From assembly GCA_037039925.1 (NCBI GenBank), contig JAXRKP010000257.1, positions 126,044 through 190,043 on the forward strand: DNA of 64,000 bases, in the 5' to 3' direction. The DNA is from Doris montereyensis (lineage: Eukaryota; Mollusca; Gastropoda; Nudibranchia; Dorididae). The notes below the pieces were generated by a model. The model was not told where the DNA came from. It made no database searches and worked only from the letters and a program-made list of their open reading frames with translations. The translations under genes were made by a program, and so were the position numbers. Shown one piece after another: positions 43,501 through 55,454 of the stretch (position 1 is the first letter of the stretch; each line of letters opens with the position of its first letter).

Positions 43501-46500
43501 CATACTGTTTACTGGTTCCAATGTGGATTGTAATCCTACTGTTTGCTGATTCCAAGGTAGACTGTAATCCTAGTGTTTACTGGTTCCAATGTGGATTGTA
43601 ATCCTAGTGTTTACTGGTTCCAATGTGGATTGTAATCCTATTGTTTACTGATTCCAATGTAGATTGTACTCCTAGTGTTTACTGGTTCCAATGTGGATTG
43701 TAATCGTAGTGTTTACTGGTTCCAATGTGGATTGTAATTCTAGTGTTTACTGGTTCCAATGTGGATTGTAATCCTAGTGTTTACTGGTTCCAATGTGGAT
43801 TGTAATCCTAGTCTTTACTGGTTCCAATGCGGAATGTAATCCTAATGTTTACTGACTCAATGTGGATTATAATCCTAGTGTTTACTGGTTCCAATGTAGA
43901 TTGTAATCCTAGTGTGTTTACTGGTTCCAATGTGGATTGTAATCCTAGTGTTTACTGGTTCCAATATAGATTGTAATTCTAGTGTTTACTGACTCCAATG
44001 TGGATTGTAATCCTAGTGTTTACTGGTTCCAATGTGGATTGTAATCCTAGTGTTTACTGACTCCAATGTGGATTGTAATCCTAGTGTTTACTGGTTCCAA
44101 TGTATATTGTAATCCTAGTGTTTACTGACTCCCATGTGGATTGTAATCCTAGTGTTTACTGGTTCCAATGTGGATTGTAATCCTAGTGTTTACTGGTTCC
44201 AATGTGGAATGTAATCCTAATGTTTACTGACTCCAATGTGGATTGTAATCCTAGTGTTTACTGGTTCCAATGTGGATTGTAATCCTAGTGTTAACTGGTT
44301 CCAATGTGGATTGTAATCCTAGTGTTTATTGACTCCAATGTGGATTGTAATCCTAGTGTTTACTGGTTCCAATGTAGATTGTAATCCTAGTGTTTACTGG
44401 TTCCAATGTGGAATGTAATCCTTATGTTTACTGACTCCAATGTGGATTGTAATCCTAGTGTTAACTGGTTCCAATGTGGATTGTAATCCTACTCCTAGTG
44501 TTTACTGGTTCCAATGTGGATTGTAATCCTAGTGTTTACTGGTTCCAATGTGGATTGTAATCGTAGTGTTAACTGATTCCAATGTGGATTGTAATTGTAG
44601 TGGTTACTGGTTCCAATGTGGATTGTAATCCTAGTGTTTACTGACTCCAATGTGGATTGTAATCCTAGTGTTTAATGGTTCCAATGTATATTGTAATCCT
44701 AGTGTTTACTGACTCCAATGTGGATTGTAATCCTAGTGTTTACTGACTCCAATGTGGATTGTAATCGTAGTGATTACTGGTGCCAATGTGGATTGTAATC
44801 CTAGTGTTTACTGGTTCCAATGTGGATTGTAATCCTAGTCTTTACTGGTTCCAATGTGGATTGTAATCCTAGTGTTTACTGGTTTCAATGTGGATTGTAA
44901 TCCTACTGTTTGCTGATTTCAATGTGGATTGTAATCGTAGTGTTTACTGGTTCCAATGTGGTTTGTAATCCTAGTATTTACTGGTTCCAATGTGGATTGT
45001 AATGCTAGTGTTTACTGGTTCCAATGTAGATTGTAATCCTGGTGTTTACTGGTTCCAATGTGGGTTGTTATCCTACTGTTTACTGGTTCCAATGTGGATT
45101 GTAATCGTAGTGATTACTGGTGCCAATGTGGATTCTAATCTTAGTGTTTACTGGTTCCAATGTAGATTGTAATCCTATTGTTTGCTGGTTCCAATGTAGA
45201 TTGTAATCCTAGTGTTTACTGGTTCCAATGTGGATTGTAATCATAGTGTTTACTGGGTCCAATGTGGATTGTAATCCTAGTGTTTACTGGTTCCAATGTA
45301 AATTGTAATCCAAGTGTTTACTGGCCCTAATATGGATTGTAATCCTAGTGTTTACTGACTCCAACGTGGATTGTAATCCTAGTGTTGAGTGACTCTAATG
45401 TAGATTGTAATCCTAGTGTTTACTGACTCTAATGTGGATTGTAATCCTAGTGTTTACTGGTTCCAATGTGGATTGTAATCCTAGTGTTTACTGGTTCCAA
45501 TGTGGATTGTAATCTTAGTGTTTACTGGTTCCAATGTAGATTGTAAGCCTAGTGTTTACTGGTTCCAATGTGGATTGTTATCCTAGTGTTTACTGGTTCC
45601 AATGTAGATTGTAATCCTAGTGTTTACTGGTTCCAATGTGGATTGTAATCCTAGTGTTTACTGGTTCCAATGTGGATTGTAATCCTAGTGTTTACTAGTT
45701 CTAATGTGGATTGTAATCCAAGTGTTTACTGGTTCCAATGTCGATTGTAATCCTAGTGTTTACTGGTTCCAATGTGGATTGTAATCCTAGTGTTTACTGG
45801 TTCCAATGTGGAATGTAATCCTAGTGTTTACTGACTTCAATGTGGATTGTAATCCTAGTGTTTACTGGTTCCAATGTGGATTGTAATCCTAGTGTTTACT
45901 GGTTCCAATGTGGATTGTAATCATACTGTTTACTGGTTCCAATGTGGATTGTAATCCTACCGTTTGCTGATTCCAATGTAGACTGTAATCCTAGTGTTTA
46001 CTGGTTCAAATAAGGATTGTAATCCTAGTGTTTACTGGTTCCAATGTTGATTTTAATCCTAGTGTTTACTGGTTCCAATGTGGATTGTAATCCTAGTGTT
46101 TATTGGTTCCAATGTGAATTGTAATCCTAGTGTTTACTGGTTCCAATGTAGATTGTAATCCTAGTGTTTACTGGCTCCAATGTGGATTGTAATCTTAATG
46201 TTTACTGGTTTCAATGTAGATTGTAATCCTAGTGTTTACTGGTTCCAATGTGGATTGTTATCCTACTGTTTACTGCTTCCAATGTGGATTGTTATCCTAG
46301 TGTTTACTGGTTCCAATGTGGATTGTAATCGTAGTGTTTACTGTTTCCAATGTGGATTGTAATCTTAGTGTTTACTGGTTCCAATGTAGATTGTAATCCT
46401 AGTGTTTAATGGTTCCAAGGTGGATTGTAATCCTAGTGTTTACTGGTTCCAACGTGGATTGTAATCCTAGTGTTTACTGACTCTAATGTAGATTGTAATC

Positions 46501-48056
46501 ATAGTGTTTCCTGGTTCCAATGTGGATTGTAATCATAGTGTTTACTGGTTCCAATGTATATTGTAATCCTAGTGTTTACTGGCTCTAATGTAGATTGTAA
46601 TTTTAGTGTTTACTGACTCCAACGTGGATTGTAATCCTAGTGTTTACTGACTCTAATGTGGATTGTAATCCTAGTGTTTACTGGTTCAAATGTGGATTGT
46701 AATCCTAGTGTTTACTGGTTCCAATATAGATTGTAATTCTAGTGTTTACTGGTTCCAATGTATATTGTAATCCTAGTGTTTACTGGCTCTAATGTGGATT
46801 GTAATCCTAGTGTTTACTGACTCCAACGTGGATTGTAATCCTAGTGTTTACTGACTCTAATGTGGATTGTAATCCCAGTGTTTACTGTTTCAAATGTGGA
46901 TTGTAATCCTAGTGTTTACTGGTTCCAATGTAGATTGTAATCCTAGTGTTTACTGGTTCCAATGTGGATTGTAATCCTAGTGTTTACTGGTTCCAATATA
47001 GATTGTAATTCTAGTGTTTACTGACTCCAATGTGGATTGTAATCCTAGTGTTTACTGGTTCCAATGTGGATTGTAATCCTAGTGTTTACTGACTCCAATG
47101 TGGATTGTAATCCTTAGTGTTTACTGGTTCCAATGTATATTGTAATCCTAGTGTTTACTGACTCCAATGTGGATTGTAATCCTAGTGTTTACTGGTTCCA
47201 ATGTGGATTGTAATCTTAGTGCTTACTGGTTCCAATGTGGAATGTAATCCTAATGTTTACTGACTCCAATGTGGATTGTAATCCTAGTGTTTACTGGTTC
47301 CAATGTAGATTGTAATCCTAGTGTTTACTGGTTCCAATGTGGATTGTAATCCTAGTGTTTACTGGTTCCAATATAGATTGTAATTCTAGTGTTTACTGAC
47401 TCCAATGTGGATTGTAATCCTAGTGTTTACTGGTTCCAATGTGGATTGTAATCCTAGTGTTTACTGACTCCAATGTGGATTGTAATCCTAGTGTTTACTG
47501 GTTCCAATGTATATTGTAATCCTAGTGTTTACTGACTCCAATGTGGATTGTAATCCTAGTGTTTACTGGTTCCAATGTGGATTGTAATCCTAGTGTTTAC
47601 TGGTTCCAATGTGGAATGTAATCCTAATGTTTACTGACTCCAATGTGGATTGTAATCCTAGTGTTTACTGGTTCCAATGTGGATTGTAATCCTAGTGTTT
47701 ACTGGTTCCAATGTGGATTGTAATCCTAGTGTTTACTGGTTCCAATGTGGAATGTAATCCTAATGTTTACTGACTCCAATGTGGATTGTAATCCTAGTGT
47801 TTACTGGTTCCAATGTGGATTGTAATCCTAGTGTTTACTGACTCCAATGTGGATTGTAATCCTCGTGTTTACTGGTTCCAATGTGGATTGTAATCCTAGT
47901 GTTTACTGGTTCCAGTGTGGATTGTAATCCTAATGTTTTCTGGTTCCAATGTGGATTGTAATTCTAGTGTTTACTGGGTCCAATGTGGATTGTAATCCTA
48001 GTGTTTACTGGTTCCACTGTGGATTGTAATCCTAGTGTTTACTGGCTCCAATGTTG
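40502..48056. repeat. 34-bp minisatellite, 7.55 kb, about 220 units
   Basis: Unit: GTGGATTGTAATCCTAGTGT and TTACTGGTTCCAAT (34 bp). Variants include GTAGATTG, ACTGACTCCAA, AATCGTAGTG and TTGCTGATT. A block of about 0.7 kb (41440-42190) recurs at about 44755-45430 with the same series of variants. Short repeated open frames (41743, 44990, 46180) arise from it. It occupies most of a 9.2-kb intron. Confidence 0.97.
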
Positions 48057-48139
48057 AGTTATCGGAAAAGACCTTCCACACATAGAGGTCGGGTTTTTCC
48101 ATCATTTTCATAAAAATAATCAACTACTTCAATTATTTG

Positions 48140-48388
48140 TGTGGAGTTGGTGGCCGAGGACTGGGGATCATGAGGTACCAAGTTTGAATTCCATAAAAAC
48201 CAATCATCTACCTCAATTACTTGTGTGGCGTTGGTGGCCGAGGACTGGGGATCATGAGGTACCAAGTTTGAATTCCATAAAAACCAATCAACTACCTTAA
48301 TTACTTGTGTGGCGTTGGTGGCCGAGGACTGGGGATCATGAGGTACCAAGTTTGAATTCCATATAAACCAATCAACTACCTCAATTAC
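48140..48388 (+). repeat. Tandem SINE S2 heads, three copies, 82-85-bp period
   Basis: GTGTGG-GTTGGTGGCCGAGG followed by ACTGGGGATCATGAGGTACC repeats at 48140, 48222 and 48307, each with a TTTGAATTCCAT B-box-like end and an AACCAATCA..CTACCTCAAT spacer. The fourth unit at 48389 is the head of a complete SINE. Confidence 0.85.
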
Positions 48389-48695
48389 TTGTGTGGCGTC
48401 AGTGGCTGGGGACTGGGGATCATGAAGTCTCAGGTTCGAATTTTAACAAAGCCAGGTTCGACGTTGTGTTCCTTGGGAAAAACACTTAGCACATGCTTTC
48501 CCTACTCCACCCAGATGTAAATTGGTACAAGCACTCGCTTGGGAGTAAAAACTTGCATCATACTAGCAAACCTGCGTGAAACCAGCGTCATGTCCAGATT
48601 ATTAGCACCTATTCCGCTTCACGTTATTGAAACCGGATAATCTCCGGCTCTACAGGCCGTAACAGCCCTGAAAGAACCTTACTTACTTACCTCCA
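48389..48695 (+). repeat. SINE family S2, full-length
   Basis: Head GTGTGGCGTCAGTGGCTGGG and CAGGTTCGAATT; core TCGACGTTGTGTTCCTTGGG and CCACCCAGATGTAAATTGGT; 3' part ATTCCGCTTCACGTTATTGA and a TTACTTACTTAC tail. It is the best full-length example in the window. Confidence 0.85.
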
Positions 48696-48719
48696 TTGTT
48701 TCACGTTAATGTCACTGTC

Positions 48720-48870
48720 AGCATGCATGATTATGAGTTTACATAGGTAATCAAATTTTGATTTTAAAGAGATGTATTTAATTTCATTTTTGACGTCGTA
48801 TGTGCTGTTCCCTAATCTTATTTTTGTTCGCAGTTTGTTCCACAGTCTTAGTGTACAGTTTTTTTATTAT
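48720..48870 (-). mobile_element. CR1/L2-like reverse transcriptase C-terminal scrap
   Basis: The minus strand reads LRLWNKLRTKIRLGNSTYDV and KNEIKYISLKSKFDY, matching the C-terminal block of the element at 16365 (RLWNRLPTEI...). Only about 50 codons survive. Confidence 0.65.
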
Positions 48871-49026
48871 TATCGTCCTGTGTTTATATAACATTTTAAA
48901 AAATAAGATTAACACTAATTATATCAATGATTTTACTGTGTCTGTGAGTTGCTTTGAGATACAGGATAAGATTGGAAAGTGCAATTTTAATGCTTTTTAA
49001 TTTTATTACTTTTATTTAATCATTAC

Positions 49027-49355
49027 CTCTGTGACGGTCACATTCTCAAGAACGTGCTTTGATCCAAATTGTTGTTTATAATATGAAGTCAAATCTGGAT
49101 TATCTCCCTGTGCATAAGGAATGTAAGTCCTGCCAAATGGAGACAAGTCAAATTTCAATGCTGGGCTTTGGGATGATGTAGGTCTCAACTCATCGACGGC
49201 TAATCCCAAGATGGTGAAGATAACAGGCAAGAGTAGCTGTACCAGGGTAACTGTTCGATTTCGCCATGTGAGAAGAGCTTTCTTGACAAACAGGCCTCTC
49301 ATTTGAGAAAATTGTAGTGACAGTCCGGTTTTCTTGGAGAAACCTTTGTTGAAGG
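49027..49355 (-). CDS. ABCA exon: start of TMD2, first span and lumenal loop
   Basis: Residues 343-452. Acceptor GACAACTTAG, CC completes an Ala codon, then FNKGFSKKTGLSLQFSQMRG, LFVKKALLTWRNR (the cytoplasmic Q--ALF-K----R-R motif), TVTLVQLLLPVIFTILGLAV (span about 377-396) and the loop SPFGRTYIPYAQGDNPDLTS to ENVTVTE. NVT is a potential glycosylation site. 329 nt, phase 1 in and 0 out, donor GTAATG. The acceptor was chosen on phase match with the exon at 51276. Confidence 0.9.
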
Positions 49356-49757
49356 CTAAGTTGTCGACAAAAAAAGAATTATTTTTTTCAATTAGCCAAT
49401 AGTTCATTGAGGGGAAGAAATCTTAAAAAAATCTTTAACAACGATGTGCCCTTGGAATTTGAACAACTGGCCATTGAAATACAGGAAACCAAAAATCACA
49501 CGATGACTGAAGAGAAAATGTTTAAAATCGTCAACCATCTAGATTTCTAACGTCTTTAAAACAAAAACAGTAAAATAAATATAAACAATTCACAGGTACT
49601 ACTGTAGACCCCAGTGCCATTCTATTTCCCATTACATCCAGAAGGTTGCAAAGAAACCTGCGTTTATGCTCTGGTCAAATTTGGGCCAAAAAAGTTCCCG
49701 GGGGGTAGGGGGACATTTTTCCAGGCCTATCTTCAGATCTGTAGCTTATTTCCAGTA

Positions 49758-49985
49758 AGTGAAATGAATGATAGAAAATCATCCATAAGCATGCCGCAGG
49801 TTGCATTTCCCATCAACAGTTGCTCTCCATCTGTAGCAGGGTATTAAGCATTTCCCACATATGGAAATATCAAGTGAAATGAATGATTGAAAATCATCCC
49901 TGGGCATGCCGCAGGTTGCATTTCCCATCAACAGTTGCCATCTGTACAAGGCTATTAAGCGTCTCCCACAAATGGAAAAATCAAG
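49758..49985. repeat. Two-copy tandem duplication, about 110-bp period
   Basis: GAAATGAATGAT-GAAAATCATCC and GCATGCCGCAGGTTGCATTT with CCCATCAACAGTTGC occur twice (from 49759 and from 49876), ending in TATTAAGC-T-TCCCACA-ATGG. Intronic. Confidence 0.75.
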
Positions 49986-50159
49986 GGGACTAGCAAAACT
50001 AGGATTGCATCCCAGGCCCTCATACCTTTAATTCAATTGGTCACATTTAAACACCATTACCACACAGAAAAAAAAAATTAAGTATCACTGCAAAAAAGCC
50101 TTTCTTAAATATTTTGTTCATCTCGGAGAGGAGAGGAGAGGGTTGTCAAATTGAAATTA

Positions 50160-50329
50160 ACCGCTTCCACCATTGTGGGGATATCAGGAAAATTAAGAGG
50201 AAACAGCAAGATAAAGAGAAGTGAGTAAATGGAAAGAAAGAAGTAGAACCTACCAGGAGAACCCACCAACCATCCACAAGGAGAGGGAGGGAGAGAGAGA
50301 GAGAGAGAGACAGAGACAGAGAGAGAGAG

Positions 50330-50372
<43 letters not shown>

Positions 50373-50450
50373 GACAAATAGACAGACAGACAGAGACAGA
50401 CATATGCACACACACAGATACAGAGAGAGACAGACAGAAAGAGAGAGCCA
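50160..50450. repeat. Small dispersed repeat with (GA)n/(GACA)n tail
   Basis: The CACCATTGTGGGGATATCAG block (50170-50190) resembles 15670-15745. GAGA and GACA repeats follow at 50280-50450. Confidence 0.7.
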
Positions 50451-50489
50451 AAGAGAGAAACCCATCCGCACAAACAAAAAGCAATAAAT

Positions 50490-51270
50490 AGAGTGAAAGA
50501 GGGAGAGAGGTGTTAGAGGGTATAGAAAGTCTTTGGTCTGGGATTTTTTTCTTGTTAGATGAAACAGATAATTAAAAACTTATCCATTGTATCGGCATTG
50601 GAACGAAAAGGTCCAACAGCATCACAATTAATATGTTATAAATTCTAATTGTCCAGTATCAATTAAGAGATTATTGTTTATTGCATAGCCAAGGTCTTTG
50701 CTATATCAGCTTTATGTGTTCTCCTGTTTGATAGTGACTAATACAAATCTACAGGTTTGAAATTTGATTAAAATGTGAAATTCATCTAAAATCATTGGAG
50801 AGAAATAAAAATGAAAAATTTACAGAAAAACAGAAAAACATGGGCTGCGGAGACACAAGAATCTAAAGATTTACGAAACATCTAATAAATCTAATAAGCT
50901 GAATATAAAAGAATTTGAAGAAAAGAAGATACTATAAAAATTATGGAATTGTTTTACCTTGAAAAAGGAAATCAATTGTTTCGATTACAAATGAAACAAC
51001 AAAGCTTACTGCAGACACGTAAAAATGATTGATGAGGAAATTAAAATTGAATTTTTAAAAAGGGACAATTTTTAAAATGTACAAACAATAAAAGAAATGT
51101 ACAATAAAAAGCTGCTTTTACTTATTTCTAATATCAAATTATTATATTCTAATTGAACAGTTGTTTTACTAGGAAAAAATACTAAGCAAAAAAAATTATA
51201 TCGGTAAATCAAAAAATTTTTTGCTGCTGGTCGAGTCCATAAGATCTTGCCCGCTGTCAGCAATCTCTAA
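50490..51270. other. Unassigned intronic stretch
   Basis: A/T-rich. Nothing supported beyond the exon end at 51276. Confidence 0.5.
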
Positions 51271-51275
51271 TCTAC

Positions 51276-51412
51276 CTGGTCCTTTGGCCTTCTCAGGAGG
51301 ATTTCCATTAATTTTTTCTTCTTCAGTAAAATTAGGATTTGTATAGCCAGTAGATCCATACGAATTTTGATCTGAATTTGAATCGTCATTGTCGTATGCA
51401 TGTTCTCCAACC
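51276..51412 (-). CDS. ABCA exon: cytoplasmic linker after NBD1
   Basis: Residues 297-343. Acceptor TTTCTCAG; G completes the Lys of VFLK, then VGEHAYDNDDSNSDQNSYGS, TGYTNPNFTEEEKINGNPPE and KAKGP, ending phase 1 at GTAGAT. VGE after EVFLK is the family pattern; the rest is acidic, Asn/Ser-rich linker without close conservation. An open frame runs on past this donor to 51196. I stop at 51276 because the phase then joins the next exon exactly. Moderate certainty on the 3' end. Confidence 0.82.
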
Positions 51413-51529
51413 CTGAGAAAAAAATGATGAAACAAACATTAGTTTTATAGTTTATTTAACATAAAAATGTTGTTATTTCTCTTTCTTTTTCTTCTTCATA
51501 ACTGACAAAATGTTAGTGTGCATAATTTT

Positions 51530-52590
51530 GAATGGGGGGGGGGGGGGGGGGGGGGGTCCTATTTATTCTATTTATTATTTGATATACACAATCTTAACCA
51601 CTACCATTGTACTTCGCATGTCTAAATTAGCTGAAAAAGAGTTTTTTTTAAATGTTATCATGTGATTGCCATGGGAACATCTCCATCTTGGATTTTCAAT
51701 GTGAAAATAACAAAAACTTCATTTCAAATAAAATTTTTCAGTTATAAATAAAATTGGCTATAACTTTGCACACACGTTATATGGTTCATCTAGGCTCACA
51801 CAGTAGCTTTTTTGGATAAATGAAACGGTTTTCATATAAAGAATTTTTGAAAATGCATATATCAACCTTTCCAATTTTTGGCAAATTTAATCACACAAAA
51901 ATTTGTTTTGCAAAACTTTGAAGACATATAAAACAAAATTACTTGATGAATTTTATATTTATTTTATAGATGTTATATACTAAATTTGGGAGCAATCGGG
52001 CAATAAATAAAAAAGTAGATCGAATATCACTGTCAAAAAGTAATATTTTGTGAAAATAGCATTTTTAACAATTGCTTCTGTTATTTCAATGTTTTTTTCG
52101 CATACACACCTATAAAAGAATAATATAATACATTGAAACAGTATACAATCACGAGAGGCTATCAAATACTTCACGTCGACCCTATTTCAAATGCTCCAGA
52201 TCCCTTATACTCATGTCGGGATGGCATTTTTCTTATAACAGGTGAGTGGAATGTTTCCTGTAATATTTGGCCGATCATAGCTAATATTCACAATAATGAA
52301 TCAAAAGTAGATTCTTCAGAGAGCGTACTTTGTGGTAATTAAAATGAGTACCGATGTGAAATACTTTAGACAAAATTACCGGCTTTTATAGTACAGCCGA
52401 TGTGTTGAAGGTTAGGCGGGTATCACTTCTAAAAAAAATTGTATAAAATGAAAGAAACGATACTGAGCCATTGTTATGATATGAATGTTAAGGGAATGAA
52501 CTGCTCCATTCAGTAGCGTAATAAAAGAGTTTTGTCCCATTTGTGGTAAAACTGCCTTCTCAGGACTAGGAAAGCTATTAGTTGTGTTTC
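51530..52590 (-). mobile_element. Poly-C-ended 1-kb element, copy A (minus)
   Basis: Begins (gene strand) AAGGCAGTTTTACCACAAAT at about 52560 and ends at a G22 run in plus orientation (51535-51556). It matches copies at 55455-56480 and 59525-60615 over most of its length, for example ATAACTTTGCACACACGTTA and CCATGGGAACA. No open frame, no clear terminal repeats. Class unknown. Confidence 0.75.
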
Positions 52591-52659
52591 TTTCCATGAA
52601 ATGAGTAACATGTTGTTGCAAAGCACTCATGAGGCAGATGAACAATGGTGTTATCAAGA

Positions 52660-52817
52660 ATGATATCAAAATAACTACTACCACTACCACTACTAATAAC
52701 AATAATAATAATATTAACAATAACAATAGCAACAATAATAACAATAACAATAATAACAATAATAACAATTATAATTATAACAATAATAATGATATTATAA
52801 TTATAATAATAGTAATA

Positions 52818-52869
<52 letters not shown>

Positions 52870-52910
52870 TAATAATAATATAATAATAATAATAATAAAT
52901 AATAATAATG

Positions 52911-52941
<31 letters not shown>

Positions 52942-52958
52942 TAATAATAATAATGAGG
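52660..52958. repeat. (AAT)n microsatellite, tail of a CR1/L2-like element
   Basis: AAT/AAC triplets about 300 bp long. On the minus strand it follows GGTGCTATATAAATGCCTCA, a sequence typical of L2/CR1 3' ends before an (ATT)n tail. Confidence 0.9.
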
Positions 52959-53300
52959 CATTTATATAGCACCAATATCCATTTGAAATGCTCAGTGGCA
53001 CTTAACATGATTCATAATGAAGATAATAAAAAGTTTTATACATCCAAGCTCATTCCTCGACAATTAAAAGCACAATATAAAAAATCGTGAATAAAAAATT
53101 AACATCGACAATTAAAAGTCCATTTATAAAAATCAAATAACATGTTTATATTAATATCAAAAAGATCTTCAACTCATTGTGAGGTCTTATACTAAAAACG
53201 ATTTCTTAAAGAGTTCAGTTTTTAATTTTGATTTAAAAGTATTGAAAGATTTTTCACTTATCGTGTCCTCAGTCAAGGAGTTCCACACTTCGGGTTAATA
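52959..53300 (-). mobile_element. CR1/L2-like 3' end
   Basis: Minus strand: PEVWNSLTEDTISEKSFNTF then KSKLKTEL (about 53205-53297), then a 3' untranslated end with GAGCATTTCAAATGGATATT and GGTGCTATATAAATGCCTCA before the triplet tail. 5'-truncated. Confidence 0.75.
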
Positions 53301-53403
53301 ATAATAATAATATAATAATAATATAATAATAATAATAATAAATAATAATAATAATGATAATAATAACAACAATAACAACAATAACAAAACAATAATAACA
53401 ATA

Positions 53404-53466
<63 letters not shown>

Positions 53467-53545
53467 TAATAATAAAAATAATAATAAAAATTAAAATTAA
53501 AATAATAATAATAATAATAACAATAATAATAAAAATAACTACTGT
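53295..53545. repeat. (AAT)n microsatellite
   Basis: AAT, AAC and AAAAT units, about 250 bp, on the 5' side of the CR1/L2-like fragment. Confidence 0.93.
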
Positions 53546-53654
53546 TTCAAAAAACTTGTGATCTTTAAAAATTCTTACCTTAAATTGAGCAAGCTAGTGT
53601 ATCTATACGAATTACATAGCATGTCATTGTTATAATGGACTGGAGCGCACAAGA

Positions 53655-54260
53655 ATTTAGCATATGCCGTCATGGTGTGTTACAAAACAAGGTCTCTCAA
53701 AGATGTATGACCCTCATTCTGTCATTACTTTTGTGTTTGGACAGTCAATACATCGCTGGCCCAAAAATCTATTATGCCATGGTCTCATAAGAATCAACAT
53801 ACGAAGTCTGCTTCGACAACATCTCGTTCTGGTCACCCGCTCAGTAGTCGTATTAAAGGAAAGATTAGACGTTTTGAAGACTGTGCACCTGGTACCAAAA
53901 AAGTCAGTTCGACAACATAGTTCTGAACAGAATACTCCAACACCTTCAGTGCATAGAAGTTTGAAAGTTGACTTAGGGCTTAAACCATATCGGATCCAAA
54001 TGCACCAATTGATATCATAATCTAACATGCAGGAAAGAATGAGTATGTGCCGTTGGTTTTTAACAAGATCAAACAGGACAATTCCTTCATTGGTCATGTT
54101 TGATTCAGTGACAAGGCACATATTTTTCCATCAAAACCTGATAAAGTTATGGGACCAGGGAATTATCAGGCCTTTTTGGTTTATAGATGGCATTGAAGCT
54201 ACTGTCACTATAACTGCTGATCTTTATTTGGATATTCTGCTGAAGTTGTTGAGAGCTCTA
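53655..54260 (+). mobile_element. Tc1/mariner-type transposase pseudogene (insect-like HTH class)
   Basis: Plus strand with frame breaks: VITFVFGQSIHRWPKN, RSGHPLSSRIKGKIRRFEDC, SLKVDLGLKPYRIQM-HQL, MSMCRWFL, PSLVMFDSVTRHIFFH (DE-HF block with Asp retained) and DQGIIRPFWFIDGIEATVTI. This order matches Tc1/mariner-superfamily transposases carrying the DUF4817-type helix-turn-helix. Several stops; dead. Confidence 0.7.
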
Positions 54261-54267
54261 CGACAAT

Positions 54268-54825
54268 TTTGTGTAACAGAGAGACAGAGACAGTGGTTTT
54301 GGTAAGACGATGCCGTGTAACAGAGAGACAGAGAGACAGAGAGACAGAGGTTTTTTGCAAGGTGGTGATGTAACAGAGAGACAGAGACAGTGGTTTTGGC
54401 AAGGTGGTGCCATGTAACAGAGAGACAGAGACAGTGGTTTGTAACAGAGATACAGAGACAGTGCCATGTAACAGAGACAGAGACAGTGGTTTTGGCAAGG
54501 TGGTGCCATGTAACAGAGATACAGAGACAGTGCCATGTAACAGAGATACAGAGACAGTGGTTTTGGCAAGGTGGTGCCATGTAACAGAGATACAGAGACA
54601 GTGGTTTTGGCAAGGTGGTGCCATGTAACAGAGAAGAGACAGTGGTTTTGGCAAGAGACAGAGATACAGAGGGTTTCCAGCAAGACGATTCTGTGTAACA
54701 GAAAGACAGAGAGAGTGGTTTCAGCAAGACGATTCTGTGTAACAGAAAGACAGAGAGAGTGGTTTCAGCAATATGATTCTGTGTAACAGAAAGACAGAGG
54801 CAGTGGTTTCAGCATTCAAACCACT
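54268..54825. repeat. 44-bp minisatellite, about 12 units
   Basis: CCATGTAACAGAGATACAGA, GACAGTGGTTTTGGCAAGGT, GGTG; starts at 54577 and 54621. The right part (54660-54815) changes to GATTCTGTGTAACAGAAAGA with TTTCAGCAA. It begins at the last codons of the transposase relic. Confidence 0.93.
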
Positions 54826-55114
54826 TTGCAAACAAGAGGAGTGCCATGACATATCGTGTTCGGGAAAATACGAGTGCATCAGTGTCATCCAGTCATCCAG
54901 AATTTTGTCTGTCATGCACAAGAATGCATTTCACGTAGTGGACGGCATATGGAGAATATATTGCATAACTGCTCCTTTAAGAATCTAACAAGTTACAAAA
55001 ATTTTTTACAAAGCCAATCCCCACGCATATTTTGTGACATTTCGATTGTGCTACCCTTTGTGCATTATTTTTTATTGATACTTTTGGTGATAACAGGCTT
55101 TTGAACACCCAGTC

Positions 55115-55372
55115 ATAATAATGATAATGATAATAATAATAATGATAATAATAATAATAATAATCATCATCAAAAGGAGAAAGGGAAGGAGAGAAAGAAG
55201 AGGGGATAATGGAAAGACATTAAGAAAGAAGGCAGAAGAAGAAGAGGGGGAAGGGGAGGAAGGGGAAGGAGAGGAGGAGGAGGGGGAAGGGGAGGGAGGA
55301 GGAGGAGGAGGAGGAGGAGAAGAAGAAGGAGAAGAACAACAACAAGAACAAGAACAACAACAGCAGCAGCAA
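55115..55372. repeat. (AAT)n, (GGA)n and (CAA)n compound microsatellite
   Basis: AAT/GAT triplets to 55170, then GGA/GAA-rich sequence to 55335, then CAA/CAG triplets. No coding support. Confidence 0.93.
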
Positions 55373-55454
55373 TAACAAATTTCATGAAGATACAGACCAT
55401 CGTCCCGTGCCCGGACAAAATCATGCTCATGCATTATGTTAAGGAGGGCAGCGT

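Noticed and set aside
51196..51275. Longer version of the linker exon running on to a stop at 51196
   Set aside because: The donor at 51275 gives an exact phase match (45 codons plus a split Ala) to the next exon; reading through would end the protein before TMD2.
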